A stretch of DNA of 64,000 bases from an uncultured bacterium (GTDB lineage Bacteria > Myxococcota_A > Bradymonadia > UBA7976 > VGTA01). The translations under genes were made by a program, and so were the position numbers. The notes under the pieces are model-generated. The model was not told where the DNA came from. It searched no databases and was given only the letters and a program-made list of their open reading frames with translations. The stretch is taken from NCBI GenBank assembly GCA_943788935.1, contig CALSSE010000010.1, forward strand, positions 248,001 to 312,000, in the 5' to 3' direction. Shown one piece after another: positions 28,394 to 37,314 of this stretch. Positions within the stretch are counted from its first letter, which is position 1, and each line of letters starts with the position of its first letter.

Positions 28394-28493
28394 GGCTAGA
28401 CTAAAAAAACTCTCGATTATTCATAGTATCCACAGCATACTCCCCTGTGGTGTATTGGCTTTTACATAGACTCTTATATTGAGAGGTTAACAG

Positions 28494-29690
28494 ATGTTTC
28501 GCGTGCTTATTACCGTTGGCCTGACCCTGATTTTTGCCTTTGTTAGTATGGCAGTGTACACAACGGTGGGCACTCATACTCGAACTGAAGTAGAGCTCCA
28601 GCTTCACGAGAGGCTTAAAGGGGCTCATCAGAGTATCACTCATCTTCAACAGTTAAGTAACTCTGCTACTCTAGCGAGAGCGAAAGAAGTCGCCAGAGAC
28701 AAAAATTTAGTCGAGAGCATGAGGATCGAGGTAGAGGGTGAAGAAGGATATCTAAAGAGACATCAAGTCGTTTTAAATATAGTCAACAAGTGGAAAGGTG
28801 AGCTCACTCGACGAAGTCAAGGAGCCATCGACTCTTCATCAGGTAGGTTAGAAGACTGGCAGGCAAAAAAGCCCTATTTCTTTAACATTATTGATTCAAA
28901 TGGATTACTCGTAGCGGATATGAATAACGCGAGGAGTTTTGCCAAGACCGAGTCCGCTAAAGAATATTCTAATATCAGTAAGAAATACCCAATTCTTAAC
29001 GCGGCGTTAGGGAAAGACGCTGAGAGCTTTTATGATGTTTGGCAAGTTGGACACCAGCTACTCGTTGGAGTCTCACCCATTATCGAGGGTGACCAAGTAC
29101 TGGGGGCGGTGGTCATTGGTTATCATATCAATCAAAGCTCAGAAGAGTATAAAAGATCACTTCTTGCTGATGTAGGGTATTTCTTTCAAGGGAAGCTACA
29201 AGGCAGCTCAACCCTAGGAAAAGAAGAGAGCGTCTTAGAGGAGAGCGTTAGCCAACTGTTAGAAACATATAAGCGCACTCCTTATACACCGATCAAAGTG
29301 AAACTTAATGACCGAACTTTACTGCTTAGGCTAGGAGAGGTGAGTGGTCACAAGTCCTCAGAGAAAGTACACTTCTTTGTCGCGGTCAATTGGAGTGATA
29401 CACTCGAGAACGCTATGAGTATAAGAGACATCGTGCTTATCTATCTAGTGTTTGGCTTATTAGTGTCATTATTACTCTTTTGGATTTCTCTCCACTACTT
29501 CGTTAACCCCATCAAAGAGATCGAAGAAGGGGTGGTACGAGTCACTAATGGTGACTTAAACTATTGGTTTACTTACGAGGTAGGAAAGACCGACTTGAGC
29601 CCTACCCTCTCTCAGCACTTGGATATTATGGTGAGCACTCTCGCCGGTAGAGATATGCCCGAGCTGACCAATGATGAGGAAGACTCCTAA
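28494..29690 (+). CDS. Membrane sensor with extracytoplasmic domain and HAMP, no output domain
   Basis: Starts with a membrane helix (residues 3-25), then a roughly 280-residue extracytoplasmic part containing a Cache-like sensing region (YFFNIIDSNGLLVADMNNAR...VSPIIEGDQVLGAVVIGYHI), a second helix near 312-335 and a short HAMP-like segment (NPIKEIEEGVVRVTNGDLNYWF). It then ends in about 35 acidic residues, so no kinase, cyclase or methyl-accepting module is attached. The stop codon overlaps the next ATG (TAATG), so it is translationally coupled to the NamZ-type gene. It may signal through a partner protein. Confidence 0.82.
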   Translation: MFRVLITVGLTLIFAFVSMAVYTTVGTHTRTEVELQLHERLKGAHQSITHLQQLSNSATLARAKEVARDKNLVESMRIEVEGEEGYLKRHQVVLNIVNKWKGELTRRSQGAIDSSSGRLEDWQAKKPYFFNIIDSNGLLVADMNNARSFAKTESAKEYSNISKKYPILNAALGKDAESFYDVWQVGHQLLVGVSPIIEGDQVLGAVVIGYHINQSSEEYKRSLLADVGYFFQGKLQGSSTLGKEESVLEESVSQLLETYKRTPYTPIKVKLNDRTLLLRLGEVSGHKSSEKVHFFVAVNWSDTLENAMSIRDIVLIYLVFGLLVSLLLFWISLHYFVNPIKEIEEGVVRVTNGDLNYWFTYEVGKTDLSPTLSQHLDIMVSTLAGRDMPELTNDEEDS

Positions 29691-30883
29691 TGCTCACTAG
29701 CGTGGTGAGCCTCGGTATTGATCAGTTTTCACAAGACCCCAAGTCATATGTAGGCTCTGAAAAAGTAGCCCTCCTCTGTCATGCGGCTAGCGTCAATCAG
29801 AGGTATGTTCACCTCACTCAGATCGCCGCCGAGGCGCATCTAGATGTCCGACGATGCTTTGGTCCCGAGCATGGTATCTGGGCAGAAGCGCAAGATATGG
29901 AAGCGGTCGAAGGAGAGCAAATCGAGCCGACGACTGGCGCACCAGTAGTTTCTCTATACGGTCATAAGTTATCTCAGCTGACCCCTAAAGTAGAGCATTT
30001 AGAGGGAATCGATACGCTAATTGTTGACTTGCAGGATATTGGAAGTCGTTATTATACGTACATTTATACTGCTTGCCTCTGCGCCAAAGTGTGTGCTCAA
30101 ACAGGTACGAGGGTTTTAATTTTAGATCGACCTAATCCGCTCGGTGGTGTAGAGGTCGAAGGGAGATATACTGGAGAAGACTATCTCAGCTTTGTAGGAA
30201 TGTGGCCTCTCCCTACTCGTCATGGGCTCACCCTCGCTGAGGTCGTCTCATTGATCAATGAGCGTGAAGGGTGGGGTGCTCAGATCGATGTCGTTAAGGT
30301 GATCGGTTGGCAACGAGAACAGCTCCTCTCTGAGACAGGACAGCGTTGGGTTTTACCCAGCCCCAATATGCCATCTTTTGAAGCGATGATGGTGTATCCG
30401 GGGATGTGTCTGATTGAGGGGACCGAAATGAGCGAGGCGCGAGGGACGACTAAACCCTTTGAATGGGTTGGTGCAGGATTCATTAATCCCTTCGACTGGG
30501 CTAAAGCTCTCAATTTACTCAACTTGAATGGTGTTCACTTTCGGGGTCTATACTACAAGCCGACTTTTCATAAATGGGCCGGTGTGACGATTGGAGGCGC
30601 TCATTTACAGTTACTTGACCCTCACCAGCTGCAACCGCTACGGATGTGTTTACACCTCCTTGGGCTTACCCGTCGGATGTATGGGGATGCTTTACAGTGG
30701 CGAAGTGAAGCTTATGAATTTGTCGCTGATCGCATGGCGATCGACCTACTCTTTGGTGACAGTGAAGCGAGGACCCTCATCGATGAGGAGGCGAGCGCAG
30801 CTGAACTCGATCAATATTGGCGACGTTGCATGAAGGACTCTGCCTTATTCAAAGAAGAGCGCGCACCTCATTTAAGGTATTGA
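29690..30883 (+). CDS. NamZ/DUF1343-type exo-N-acetylmuramidase family protein
   Basis: Family PF07075 members hydrolyse terminal beta-1,4-linked N-acetylmuramic acid from peptidoglycan fragments. Seen here: FGPEHGIWAEAQDMEAVEG, VSLYGHKLSQL, IVDLQDIGSRYYTYIYTA, LDRPNPLGG and WVLPSPNMPS, all diagnostic and in the expected order. There is no signal peptide, so it appears to act in the cytoplasm, unlike secreted NamZ proteins, perhaps on recycled MurNAc-peptides. It overlaps the HAMP sensor gene by one base. Family call is firm from motifs; exact substrate and site are inferred. Confidence 0.88.
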   Translation: MLTSVVSLGIDQFSQDPKSYVGSEKVALLCHAASVNQRYVHLTQIAAEAHLDVRRCFGPEHGIWAEAQDMEAVEGEQIEPTTGAPVVSLYGHKLSQLTPKVEHLEGIDTLIVDLQDIGSRYYTYIYTACLCAKVCAQTGTRVLILDRPNPLGGVEVEGRYTGEDYLSFVGMWPLPTRHGLTLAEVVSLINEREGWGAQIDVVKVIGWQREQLLSETGQRWVLPSPNMPSFEAMMVYPGMCLIEGTEMSEARGTTKPFEWVGAGFINPFDWAKALNLLNLNGVHFRGLYYKPTFHKWAGVTIGGAHLQLLDPHQLQPLRMCLHLLGLTRRMYGDALQWRSEAYEFVADRMAIDLLFGDSEARTLIDEEASAAELDQYWRRCMKDSALFKEERAPHLRY

Positions 30884-30887
30884 GCTT

Positions 30888-30941
30888 ATTCGATGAGCTT
30901 AACTTTGATCAACTTCTATTCGATGAGCTTAACTTCGATCA
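30888..30941. repeat. Two 24-bp direct repeats between convergent genes
   Basis: A 24-base unit beginning attcgatgagcttaact occurs at 30888-30911 and 30918-30941 with one mismatch, period 30. It fills the 65-base gap between the NamZ gene and the convergent CBM9-like gene. May be transcript-end related or a recent duplication. Confidence 0.8.
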
Positions 30942-30948
30942 GTAAATC

Positions 30949-31932
30949 TTATTTGAGAAGTTTCAATACACCGTTGTGGAGCCTAAATCGCTCAATCAAA
31001 GGTTCTCCTCCCTGGGGGGTAAGATGCTTAACCACGAGAGTAGACTCTTTACCCTGGCCCTTAACACTGGCTTGAACTCGCTCAGGCTGTCTCCAACCAT
31101 GTACATATCGAGATATACCCCCTTCTTGAGTTACATCTTCACCAAACAGTACGATCTCTGCGTCAGTGATGAGGAGAAGCTCCATACGCTGGTCACCGAC
31201 CCAATCGTGTGATATCTCGGCAACTTTCTTTGAGTAATGTGTCTGTTGAATGTAAATCTCTTTATAGATTTGAGCGCCACCAAAGACATAGCTCATCTTG
31301 TCCTCTGAGCCCTGCTGATCGGTTAAGTGAGTTGTATAAGTAGAGTTTTCTCCATCCTCATCAATATCGGTAAAGATCGCTGATACGCTCGCTTCTGAGC
31401 CATAAAGCCAAGGGACTTGATTCATCGGAATGCGAGACTCAATGAAGTATCCTTTGCGACTAAAGCGATGTTTTGCCTCTATCGTGACCAAAGGAGCTGA
31501 CTTAACTTGAGTCATCAGCTGCACATGTTGCTGACCATCACCGCTCTTACTGTGTCTATTCTGCTTGAAATAATAGTTGACTGACAAGCGATTGAAGCGC
31601 CCTCCTCCATCTAGGGTGAAGGTTACTTGATCACCTATTCGACCATATTTGAAGTCTGAATCGAAGCACTCAAGAGCGATATATAACCAACGACTATTGT
31701 ATGCGAATTTAAGTCCGCCTTTAAAATCATCCATCCCAGGAGGGGATCCTTTAAGAAGGTATTCTGCAGAGTGCTGAGGGAGATGCCGCCAATCAGACGA
31801 TAATCCATCGATGAGTAAACGGTCTTCACTAATAGGCTCTAAGTGCTCAGCATTACCTATTGGAATAGAGCTAAATGAGAGAGAGAAGACGCACAAGACT
31901 ATAGCTAAGCATGCGAGAGCACTATTGATCAT
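30949..31932 (-). CDS. Secreted CBM9/DOMON-like domain protein
   Basis: Signal peptide (residues 1-28, cleaved near GNA-EH). The N-terminal half begins LIDGLSSDWRHLP and continues GGLKFAYNSRWLYIALECFDSDF and VTFTLDGGGRFNRLSV, the pattern of family-9-like carbohydrate-binding / DOMON-type beta sandwiches (DG..DDW, YDDEYLYVA). There is no catalytic domain; the C-terminal 100 residues are not recognised. Probable periplasmic or surface binding protein. Its start is 22 bases from the end of the sigma-54 regulator gene on the same strand, so the two may be cotranscribed. Confidence 0.72.
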   Translation of the reverse strand: MINSALACLAIVLCVFSLSFSSIPIGNAEHLEPISEDRLLIDGLSSDWRHLPQHSAEYLLKGSPPGMDDFKGGLKFAYNSRWLYIALECFDSDFKYGRIGDQVTFTLDGGGRFNRLSVNYYFKQNRHSKSGDGQQHVQLMTQVKSAPLVTIEAKHRFSRKGYFIESRIPMNQVPWLYGSEASVSAIFTDIDEDGENSTYTTHLTDQQGSEDKMSYVFGGAQIYKEIYIQQTHYSKKVAEISHDWVGDQRMELLLITDAEIVLFGEDVTQEGGISRYVHGWRQPERVQASVKGQGKESTLVVKHLTPQGGEPLIERFRLHNGVLKLLK

Positions 31933-31953
31933 AATATAATATTTAGCCTATAT

Positions 31954-33408
31954 TTATGGAGTCACAATCTCATATTTTTTAATTAGTCGATAAACATGTC
32001 TACGGTCGATTCCTGCATCTCTTGAGACCGCGCTAATATTAAATTCATTCTTAACAAGAAGCTGTTGTAGATAATCCTTTTCAAAAGACTCAATGATTCG
32101 CTCTTTAGCTTCCTTTAGAGAAAAGTTATCTGGGATCTCGAGAGGAGTGTGCACTCCACCAAGATAGCTGTCGTCATCGAGATGCTCTGGATCTAGTTGA
32201 TCCATCAGGTCTGCTGAGTGAATCATCTCCCGATCAGCGAATGTATAGGCTCTCTCGATCATATTTCGAAGCTCTCTGACATTCCCCGGCCACTCCCAGC
32301 CCTCTAAACGATGGAGAGCATTGGGCGTTATTCCCTTAATATGTTTATACCCTTCATTTTTCTTATTCAGCACATCCAAGAAGTACTTGGCGATCTTGGA
32401 GGGATCTCCTCTGCGCTCTTTGAGAGGAGGTAGAGTGACCTTGACCTTGGCTAACCTGTAGTATAGATCTTGCCTAAATGAGCCTAGTTTAACCATCTCT
32501 CCTAGATCTCGATTAGTCGCTGAAATAGCGCGAACATCAACCTTCTTTACACTCTCTCCTCCTACTCTCCTGATGATTCCACTCTCAAGAGCTCGGAGCA
32601 ACTTTGGCTGAAGGTTTGTCGGGAGCTCACCGAGTTCATCTAAAAATAATGTCCCACCATCCGCTTGTTCAAAGAGTCCTGCGTGAGCTCTGACAGCCCC
32701 GGAGAAAGCCCCTTTTTCATGACCAAACAGTTCGGATTCAATGAGGTGTTCGGGAACCGCTGAGCAATCAAAGACGATCAAGTCTTTTTCAGACCGCCGA
32801 GAGAGCTGATGGATCGCTTGTGCGACAAGCTCTTTACCGGTACCTGTTTCCCCCTCGATCACGACAGATAAATCGCTAGGAGCGACCTTCTGTATTAAGG
32901 TATATAGCTTTCGCATCTGCCTAGATCCCCCAATTAGAGGTCCTAACTGCTCTAATGGACTATCGGTGAGGCTGATTTGCTCGGTGATTGGCGAGAAAGA
33001 GAGGGTAGTGTTTCCTATTTGGAACTCTCTCCCAGCAGAGAGATAGATATCTCGAATCCTCAAATCACCTACATATGTTCCGTTTGTAGACCCTTCATCG
33101 ATGAGTCTATAACCGTCTTGATCTCTATGAATCTCACAATGAAATCGACTCACTGTCCCATCGACAATTTGGATATCACATCGAGGATGAGCGCCGACTC
33201 TAATCACATCTTTCGAGAGGCTAAATACATTTCCCTTCTGATCACCTTTCACAATACTGATAGAGCACGTCTCGACTTGAATAGACTCGTTGAGGTCGCT
33301 GAGGGAGACATTTTGAGTCTCCATATCTATATTCAGTAATCCCTCTTGTTGACTATTCGATAATCGATTGGTGAGCTGTTTGCCTAATTTGGAGCGGGGG
33401 TCTTTCAT
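31954..33408 (-). CDS. Sigma-54-dependent activator with FHA sensing domain
   Basis: FHA domain at about 55-140 (IRVGAHPRCDIQI, SRFHCEIH, STNGTYVGD), the AAA+ sigma-54 interaction domain from about 155 (Walker A GETGTGKELVAQAI, GAFSGAV with Ser in place of Thr in the sigma-54-contacting loop, Walker B GGTLFLDELGELP), and a Fis-type HTH at the C-terminus (NISAVSRDAGIDRRHVYRLIKKY). FHA modules bind phosphothreonine, so control by a Ser/Thr kinase is likely, for example the Hanks kinase type present here. Start set at ATG 33408; GTG 33414 is in frame 6 bases earlier. It is preceded on the same strand by a hybrid histidine kinase. Confidence 0.93.
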   Translation of the reverse strand: MKDPRSKLGKQLTNRLSNSQQEGLLNIDMETQNVSLSDLNESIQVETCSISIVKGDQKGNVFSLSKDVIRVGAHPRCDIQIVDGTVSRFHCEIHRDQDGYRLIDEGSTNGTYVGDLRIRDIYLSAGREFQIGNTTLSFSPITEQISLTDSPLEQLGPLIGGSRQMRKLYTLIQKVAPSDLSVVIEGETGTGKELVAQAIHQLSRRSEKDLIVFDCSAVPEHLIESELFGHEKGAFSGAVRAHAGLFEQADGGTLFLDELGELPTNLQPKLLRALESGIIRRVGGESVKKVDVRAISATNRDLGEMVKLGSFRQDLYYRLAKVKVTLPPLKERRGDPSKIAKYFLDVLNKKNEGYKHIKGITPNALHRLEGWEWPGNVRELRNMIERAYTFADREMIHSADLMDQLDPEHLDDDSYLGGVHTPLEIPDNFSLKEAKERIIESFEKDYLQQLLVKNEFNISAVSRDAGIDRRHVYRLIKKYEIVTP

Positions 33409-33528
33409 AGTCACTTACATCTCTAACTAAACTGTGGATTAATAACTTCTATAGATTAGGGGCTTTAAACCCTCTGATGTTGGTCTAAACTATGATCTCA
33501 ATGACTGACTGATCTCATCTGTTGAGAC

Positions 33529-35706
33529 TCAGTGAGCATCCTCAATAGTGCTCTTGATCTTTTTATATAGACCTCGAAGGCTCACGGGCTTGGTAAAATA
33601 CTCATCCATCCCGGCTTCTAAGCATCGCTCTCGATCACCTGGCATCGCTAACGCTGTCAGAGCGAATATTGGGATGCTAGCGATACGAGGGTCATCACGA
33701 ATATGAGCAGTCGCTTCTATTCCAGACATATGGGGCATCTGAACATCCATAAGGATTAGGTCAGGGGTGTGAGCGCGAGCAATTTGTACCGCCTGGTAGC
33801 CGTCTTCTGCGGTCAGAATTTGATATCCTTTACGACCCAAATAATCTTGTACTAATTGAATATTAGAGAGATTGTCATCAACAACTAATATGCACTTAGG
33901 GGAAGAGATCGAGTCAGTAGGCGTCGGATAGTGTAGGGACCCCTTTATACTTGACAGTTTAGAAGAGGAGTCTAGAGACACCTTGACAGGCTTAGATATC
34001 TTGCCTGCTTCACTCGCTGAGATCACCAACGCTTTTTTAGGAGGGTCAAGCTCATCTTTGCTTTGACCCTCTATGTCACCACTCTTGGTGACCCCCTCAG
34101 CTGAGTCACTTTTGATGGAATTAGTCTTAGATATATCCCTTGTGGCCTGCTTTAAAACATTCTCCAAAGCTCTCCGAGAAAATGGCTTTTGTAGATAGCC
34201 GTCAATGAAGGGTGACTCCGAACGGTTGTTGTCTCTTGGTAATACCGAACACACAACCACCGGCATATGCTGTAGGGATGGATCAGATTTTAACTGTTTC
34301 AGAATCTCCCACCCCGATGACTCCGGGAGGAAGAGATCCAATATGATAACATCGGGTTGATGATCTTTAGCGAGTTTGACTGCGTCGCCACCTCTTTGAT
34401 CCCAAATAACATCAGTATCTTTTTCTTTTAGATAACGCTTTATGCGATCCGCATCAATAGTGCTGTCTTCAACAAGCAGGACACTCTTAAGGTCTTGTTC
34501 AGGGTACTCTTCAACAACATGTTCACTCTCTGATGCATCGACCCATGGGAAATCGAGATGAAACTTACTGCCCTCATTCAAAACACTATCGACTTTGACG
34601 TCTCCTCCATGAAGAGACATCACTTGAGAGACGATAGAGAGCCCTAGGCCTGTTCCCTCATAAGCTCTCTCCAAACTATTATCTAGCTGCACAAAAGTCT
34701 GAAAGAGCCTCGGTAAGTTCTCTTGGCTGATCCCTATCCCTTCATCCCAAACGGTCACTCTCAAATAGCCCGAATTGGGTGAGAGACCTACCGTGATCCC
34801 TAAGCGTTGATTCGGCTTAGTAAACTTAACGGCGTTAGAGATTAAGTTCATTAGCACCTGTTTAAACCAGCGTTCATCAGCGTTGAGCAAATAAACGCCT
34901 TCGATACTCACCGAGACTGCTAGATGCTTTCTCTGCATCTCAGTTCGGAAAACTTGCAGCGCTTCAAAGCAGCAAGCTTCCACATCTATATCTCCTAGGC
35001 TGAGGCTGATCCCACCAGCCCTTAACTTGGAGAGATCGAGGATATCAGAGATCACTGAGAGGAGATGATGACCATTAGAGAAGACCTGTCGAATCGGTTG
35101 ATATTGATCAGGGTCGAGATTGCCATATACCCCTTCTAGCATCGCTTCACATAATCCGAGAATCGCGTTAAGAGGAGTCCTTAGCTCATGAGACATGGAG
35201 GCGAGGAACTCATCTTTGGTCTGTGCGTTACGCGCCAATTCCAGGTTCATGGTCTCAGCATGTGAAAGTTCAGCTGTTAACTCAACGGTCTTACTCTCAA
35301 GCTCGCGTTGGAGACGAAGTCGCTTTGGATCTTCGCAGATCACCAACCAACATGGATGTGATGAGCTCTCTTCTTCATTGAGTTGATCGTTATCTTCTCC
35401 CGTAACAAAGGGGATGATCTTAATCATGTTTTCTTTGAAAGAGCCGTCTTTTGAATCAAGGAGATAACCGTTAACGCTTTTTGGTTCTTCACCTTGGGGG
35501 TTCATCGAAGTCAGAGCAGGGATCCATGATTCCTGTTCAGCATTCAATACTACTTGGTTAATATGGAGACCCATAGCATTGGTTTGCTGACCTGAAGCGT
35601 AGATGACATGATACGAGTCATTAAACCAAAAGACAGTGTCATTTAGTTGATCTAATGTCGCGGCATATAGAGGTAGCAGTTTTTTAATGTTTACCATCAT
35701 CACCAT
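33529..35706 (-). CDS. Hybrid sensor histidine kinase with two receiver domains
   Basis: Soluble-looking 725-residue protein. The N-terminal 110 residues look PAS-like. HisKA around 165-235 has the phospho-acceptor FLASMSHELRTPLNA; the HATPase shows NLISNAVKF, VWDEGIGI and GTGLGLSIV. Receiver 1 (about 415-525) has VEDS and the phospho-accepting ILDLFLPESSG; receiver 2 (about 605-720) has VVDDN, ILMDVQMPHMSG and a conserved Lys near YFTKP. No membrane segment, so it should sense a cytoplasmic signal. It sits 120 bases before the FHA/sigma-54 gene on the same strand. A 19-bp repeat array lies just upstream of its start. Confidence 0.94.
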   Translation of the reverse strand: MVMMVNIKKLLPLYAATLDQLNDTVFWFNDSYHVIYASGQQTNAMGLHINQVVLNAEQESWIPALTSMNPQGEEPKSVNGYLLDSKDGSFKENMIKIIPFVTGEDNDQLNEEESSSHPCWLVICEDPKRLRLQRELESKTVELTAELSHAETMNLELARNAQTKDEFLASMSHELRTPLNAILGLCEAMLEGVYGNLDPDQYQPIRQVFSNGHHLLSVISDILDLSKLRAGGISLSLGDIDVEACCFEALQVFRTEMQRKHLAVSVSIEGVYLLNADERWFKQVLMNLISNAVKFTKPNQRLGITVGLSPNSGYLRVTVWDEGIGISQENLPRLFQTFVQLDNSLERAYEGTGLGLSIVSQVMSLHGGDVKVDSVLNEGSKFHLDFPWVDASESEHVVEEYPEQDLKSVLLVEDSTIDADRIKRYLKEKDTDVIWDQRGGDAVKLAKDHQPDVIILDLFLPESSGWEILKQLKSDPSLQHMPVVVCSVLPRDNNRSESPFIDGYLQKPFSRRALENVLKQATRDISKTNSIKSDSAEGVTKSGDIEGQSKDELDPPKKALVISASEAGKISKPVKVSLDSSSKLSSIKGSLHYPTPTDSISSPKCILVVDDNLSNIQLVQDYLGRKGYQILTAEDGYQAVQIARAHTPDLILMDVQMPHMSGIEATAHIRDDPRIASIPIFALTALAMPGDRERCLEAGMDEYFTKPVSLRGLYKKIKSTIEDAH

Positions 35707-35726
35707 ACTGAGATGTGCCTAGTTTT

Positions 35727-35802
35727 GGGTCGAAATGAACGCTACGGGTCGAAATGAACGCTACGGGTCGAAATGAACGCTATGGGTCGAAGTGAACACT
35801 AT
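35727..35802. repeat. Four 19-bp direct repeats in a divergent promoter region
   Basis: Consensus gggtcgaaatgaacgctac repeats four times back to back (last copy with two changes), with a weaker fifth trace after it. It lies 21 bases upstream of the hybrid kinase start on one side and about 160 bases from the metallophosphoesterase on the other. Regular spacing close to two helical turns fits cooperative protein binding on one DNA face; no known motif is recognised. Confidence 0.9.
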
Positions 35803-35965
35803 GAGTTGAAAATGAAATTTATTCAAAGAAAACCTTCTTTGTTACAACGTCTACCGTACACTTTTGAGCAGAGCTTTGCTACCTTAAGAATGAAGACTTC
35901 ATTTATTACTGTCGTCAGCTTGAGCGAGACTAAGAAGAGATTAAAGAAGAACTGAGATATAACTG

Positions 35966-37300
35966 ATGTTTAAGCGCATTTTCTGTTTACTATTCGTCTT
36001 CACATTAATCTCATTATGTCTAAATATTGCTCAAGAGGGTCACGCTAAGCCCAAGAGATGGAGAGCGACTTGGTGGTCAGATCCAGCCACCACCATGGCG
36101 ATCGCTTGGTCACAGCCAGAGAGGGGTGAGGCGCTCTTACGTTATGGACTTCGCTCTGCTGAGCAAGACGCCACAGAGCTCCCCTATACCTTGCGGATTA
36201 ATACCCCTGAGAAGGGGAAGACCTATTGGGCGCAGTTGAGCGGGTTATTGCCGAACACTAGCTATCAGTTCGAGGTAGAGACTCAGGAGGGGACGTCTCG
36301 TCGGCTCTGGTTTAAAACAGCCGCCAAGGAGCCAACATTACTTAAAGTTGTTGCAGGCGGAGACTCAAGGAATCAACGTTCGATCAGACGTATCGCCAAT
36401 CAAACCGTCGCTGAGCTTCAGCCTGACTTTGTTCTCTTTGGAGGTGACTTTACCTCCTCCGACTCTAAAAAACAATGGAAGAGGTGGTTAGACGATTGGC
36501 AGCTAACCATAGATAATTCAGGGCGCCTCATCCCCTTATTACCTGCCCGCGGAAATCATGATTCAGAGCGTCGTTTAGGGAGAGTTTGGGGTCGAGCCTA
36601 CCCACACTTTTATTACGGCCTAACCTTCGGAGGCCAACAGCTCAGAGTCTACACGCTAAACAGTGAACGTCCTGCAGGTGGTGAACAGAAAAAATGGCTT
36701 GAGGCTGACCTCAAAAAGCATTCCAAGGTTACACTCAAATGGGCTCAATATCATAAACCAATGAGACCTCATGTACGCCTTAAATCAGAGGGACAAGATG
36801 AATATCAGCACTGGGCACCTCTATTTGCCCGTTTTCAGATGGACTTAGCGATAGAGTGTGATTCACATATGATGAAGATGACCTCGCCTTTATGGCCGAG
36901 CCGGTCAGGAGAAGACGGTTTTGAGAGGGTAAGTCGGGGGACGACGTATATAGGAGAGGGGGGGTGGGGCGCTCCACTTAGGAGTGTAGATGACGCCAAA
37001 AACTGGACCTTGTTGAGCGGTCGAATCAATCACCTATTTTATCTAGAGGTTGAGCCCACAGGGATCTATAGGATTACTCCTCTCTTGCTTCATCTCAAGA
37101 GGCGAGGGCGAGATACCTTTAAGAGCGCTATTGGGGTAAAAGTACCTCAGGTGATCAATCAACTTGGCTATGCTAGTCCTTTGATTGTGCCAAGCCAAGT
37201 GGGTCAAAAGGTGGAGCGAGCCAAGTTACAGGTTGGCTATTCACCACTACTCCTGAACCCGTTGGGAGGGAGTCACCCCACATCGAGACAGAATGAGTAG
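35966..37300 (+). CDS. Secreted purple-acid-phosphatase-like metallophosphoesterase
   Basis: Signal peptide (cleaved near GHA-KP), then an Fn3-like PAP N-domain (WRATWWSDPATTMAIAWSQ, LSGLLPNTSYQFEVET), then a calcineurin-like phosphoesterase core: GGDSR, FGGDFTSSDS, ARGNHDSE and YHKPMRPH. The usual GHxH motif is replaced by CDSHMMKM: one His is kept and the first is Asp, so metal geometry may differ. Expected to hydrolyse phosphomonoesters or diesters in the periplasm. ATG start, 14 bases before the next gene, so possibly part of an operon with the following proteins. Confidence 0.84.
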   Translation: MFKRIFCLLFVFTLISLCLNIAQEGHAKPKRWRATWWSDPATTMAIAWSQPERGEALLRYGLRSAEQDATELPYTLRINTPEKGKTYWAQLSGLLPNTSYQFEVETQEGTSRRLWFKTAAKEPTLLKVVAGGDSRNQRSIRRIANQTVAELQPDFVLFGGDFTSSDSKKQWKRWLDDWQLTIDNSGRLIPLLPARGNHDSERRLGRVWGRAYPHFYYGLTFGGQQLRVYTLNSERPAGGEQKKWLEADLKKHSKVTLKWAQYHKPMRPHVRLKSEGQDEYQHWAPLFARFQMDLAIECDSHMMKMTSPLWPSRSGEDGFERVSRGTTYIGEGGWGAPLRSVDDAKNWTLLSGRINHLFYLEVEPTGIYRITPLLLHLKRRGRDTFKSAIGVKVPQVINQLGYASPLIVPSQVGQKVERAKLQVGYSPLLLNPLGGSHPTSRQNE

Positions 37301-37314
37301 AGCCTTGGTTTAGC

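Noticed and set aside
35727..35802. CRISPR array
   Set aside because: The repeats are head-to-tail without spacers and no cas genes are visible. The same holds for the 14-bp array at 24299.
35773..35955. 60-residue plus-strand ORF before the metallophosphoesterase
   Set aside because: It lies partly in the 19-bp repeats, has no ribosome site and no recognisable features; the promoter region explains it better.
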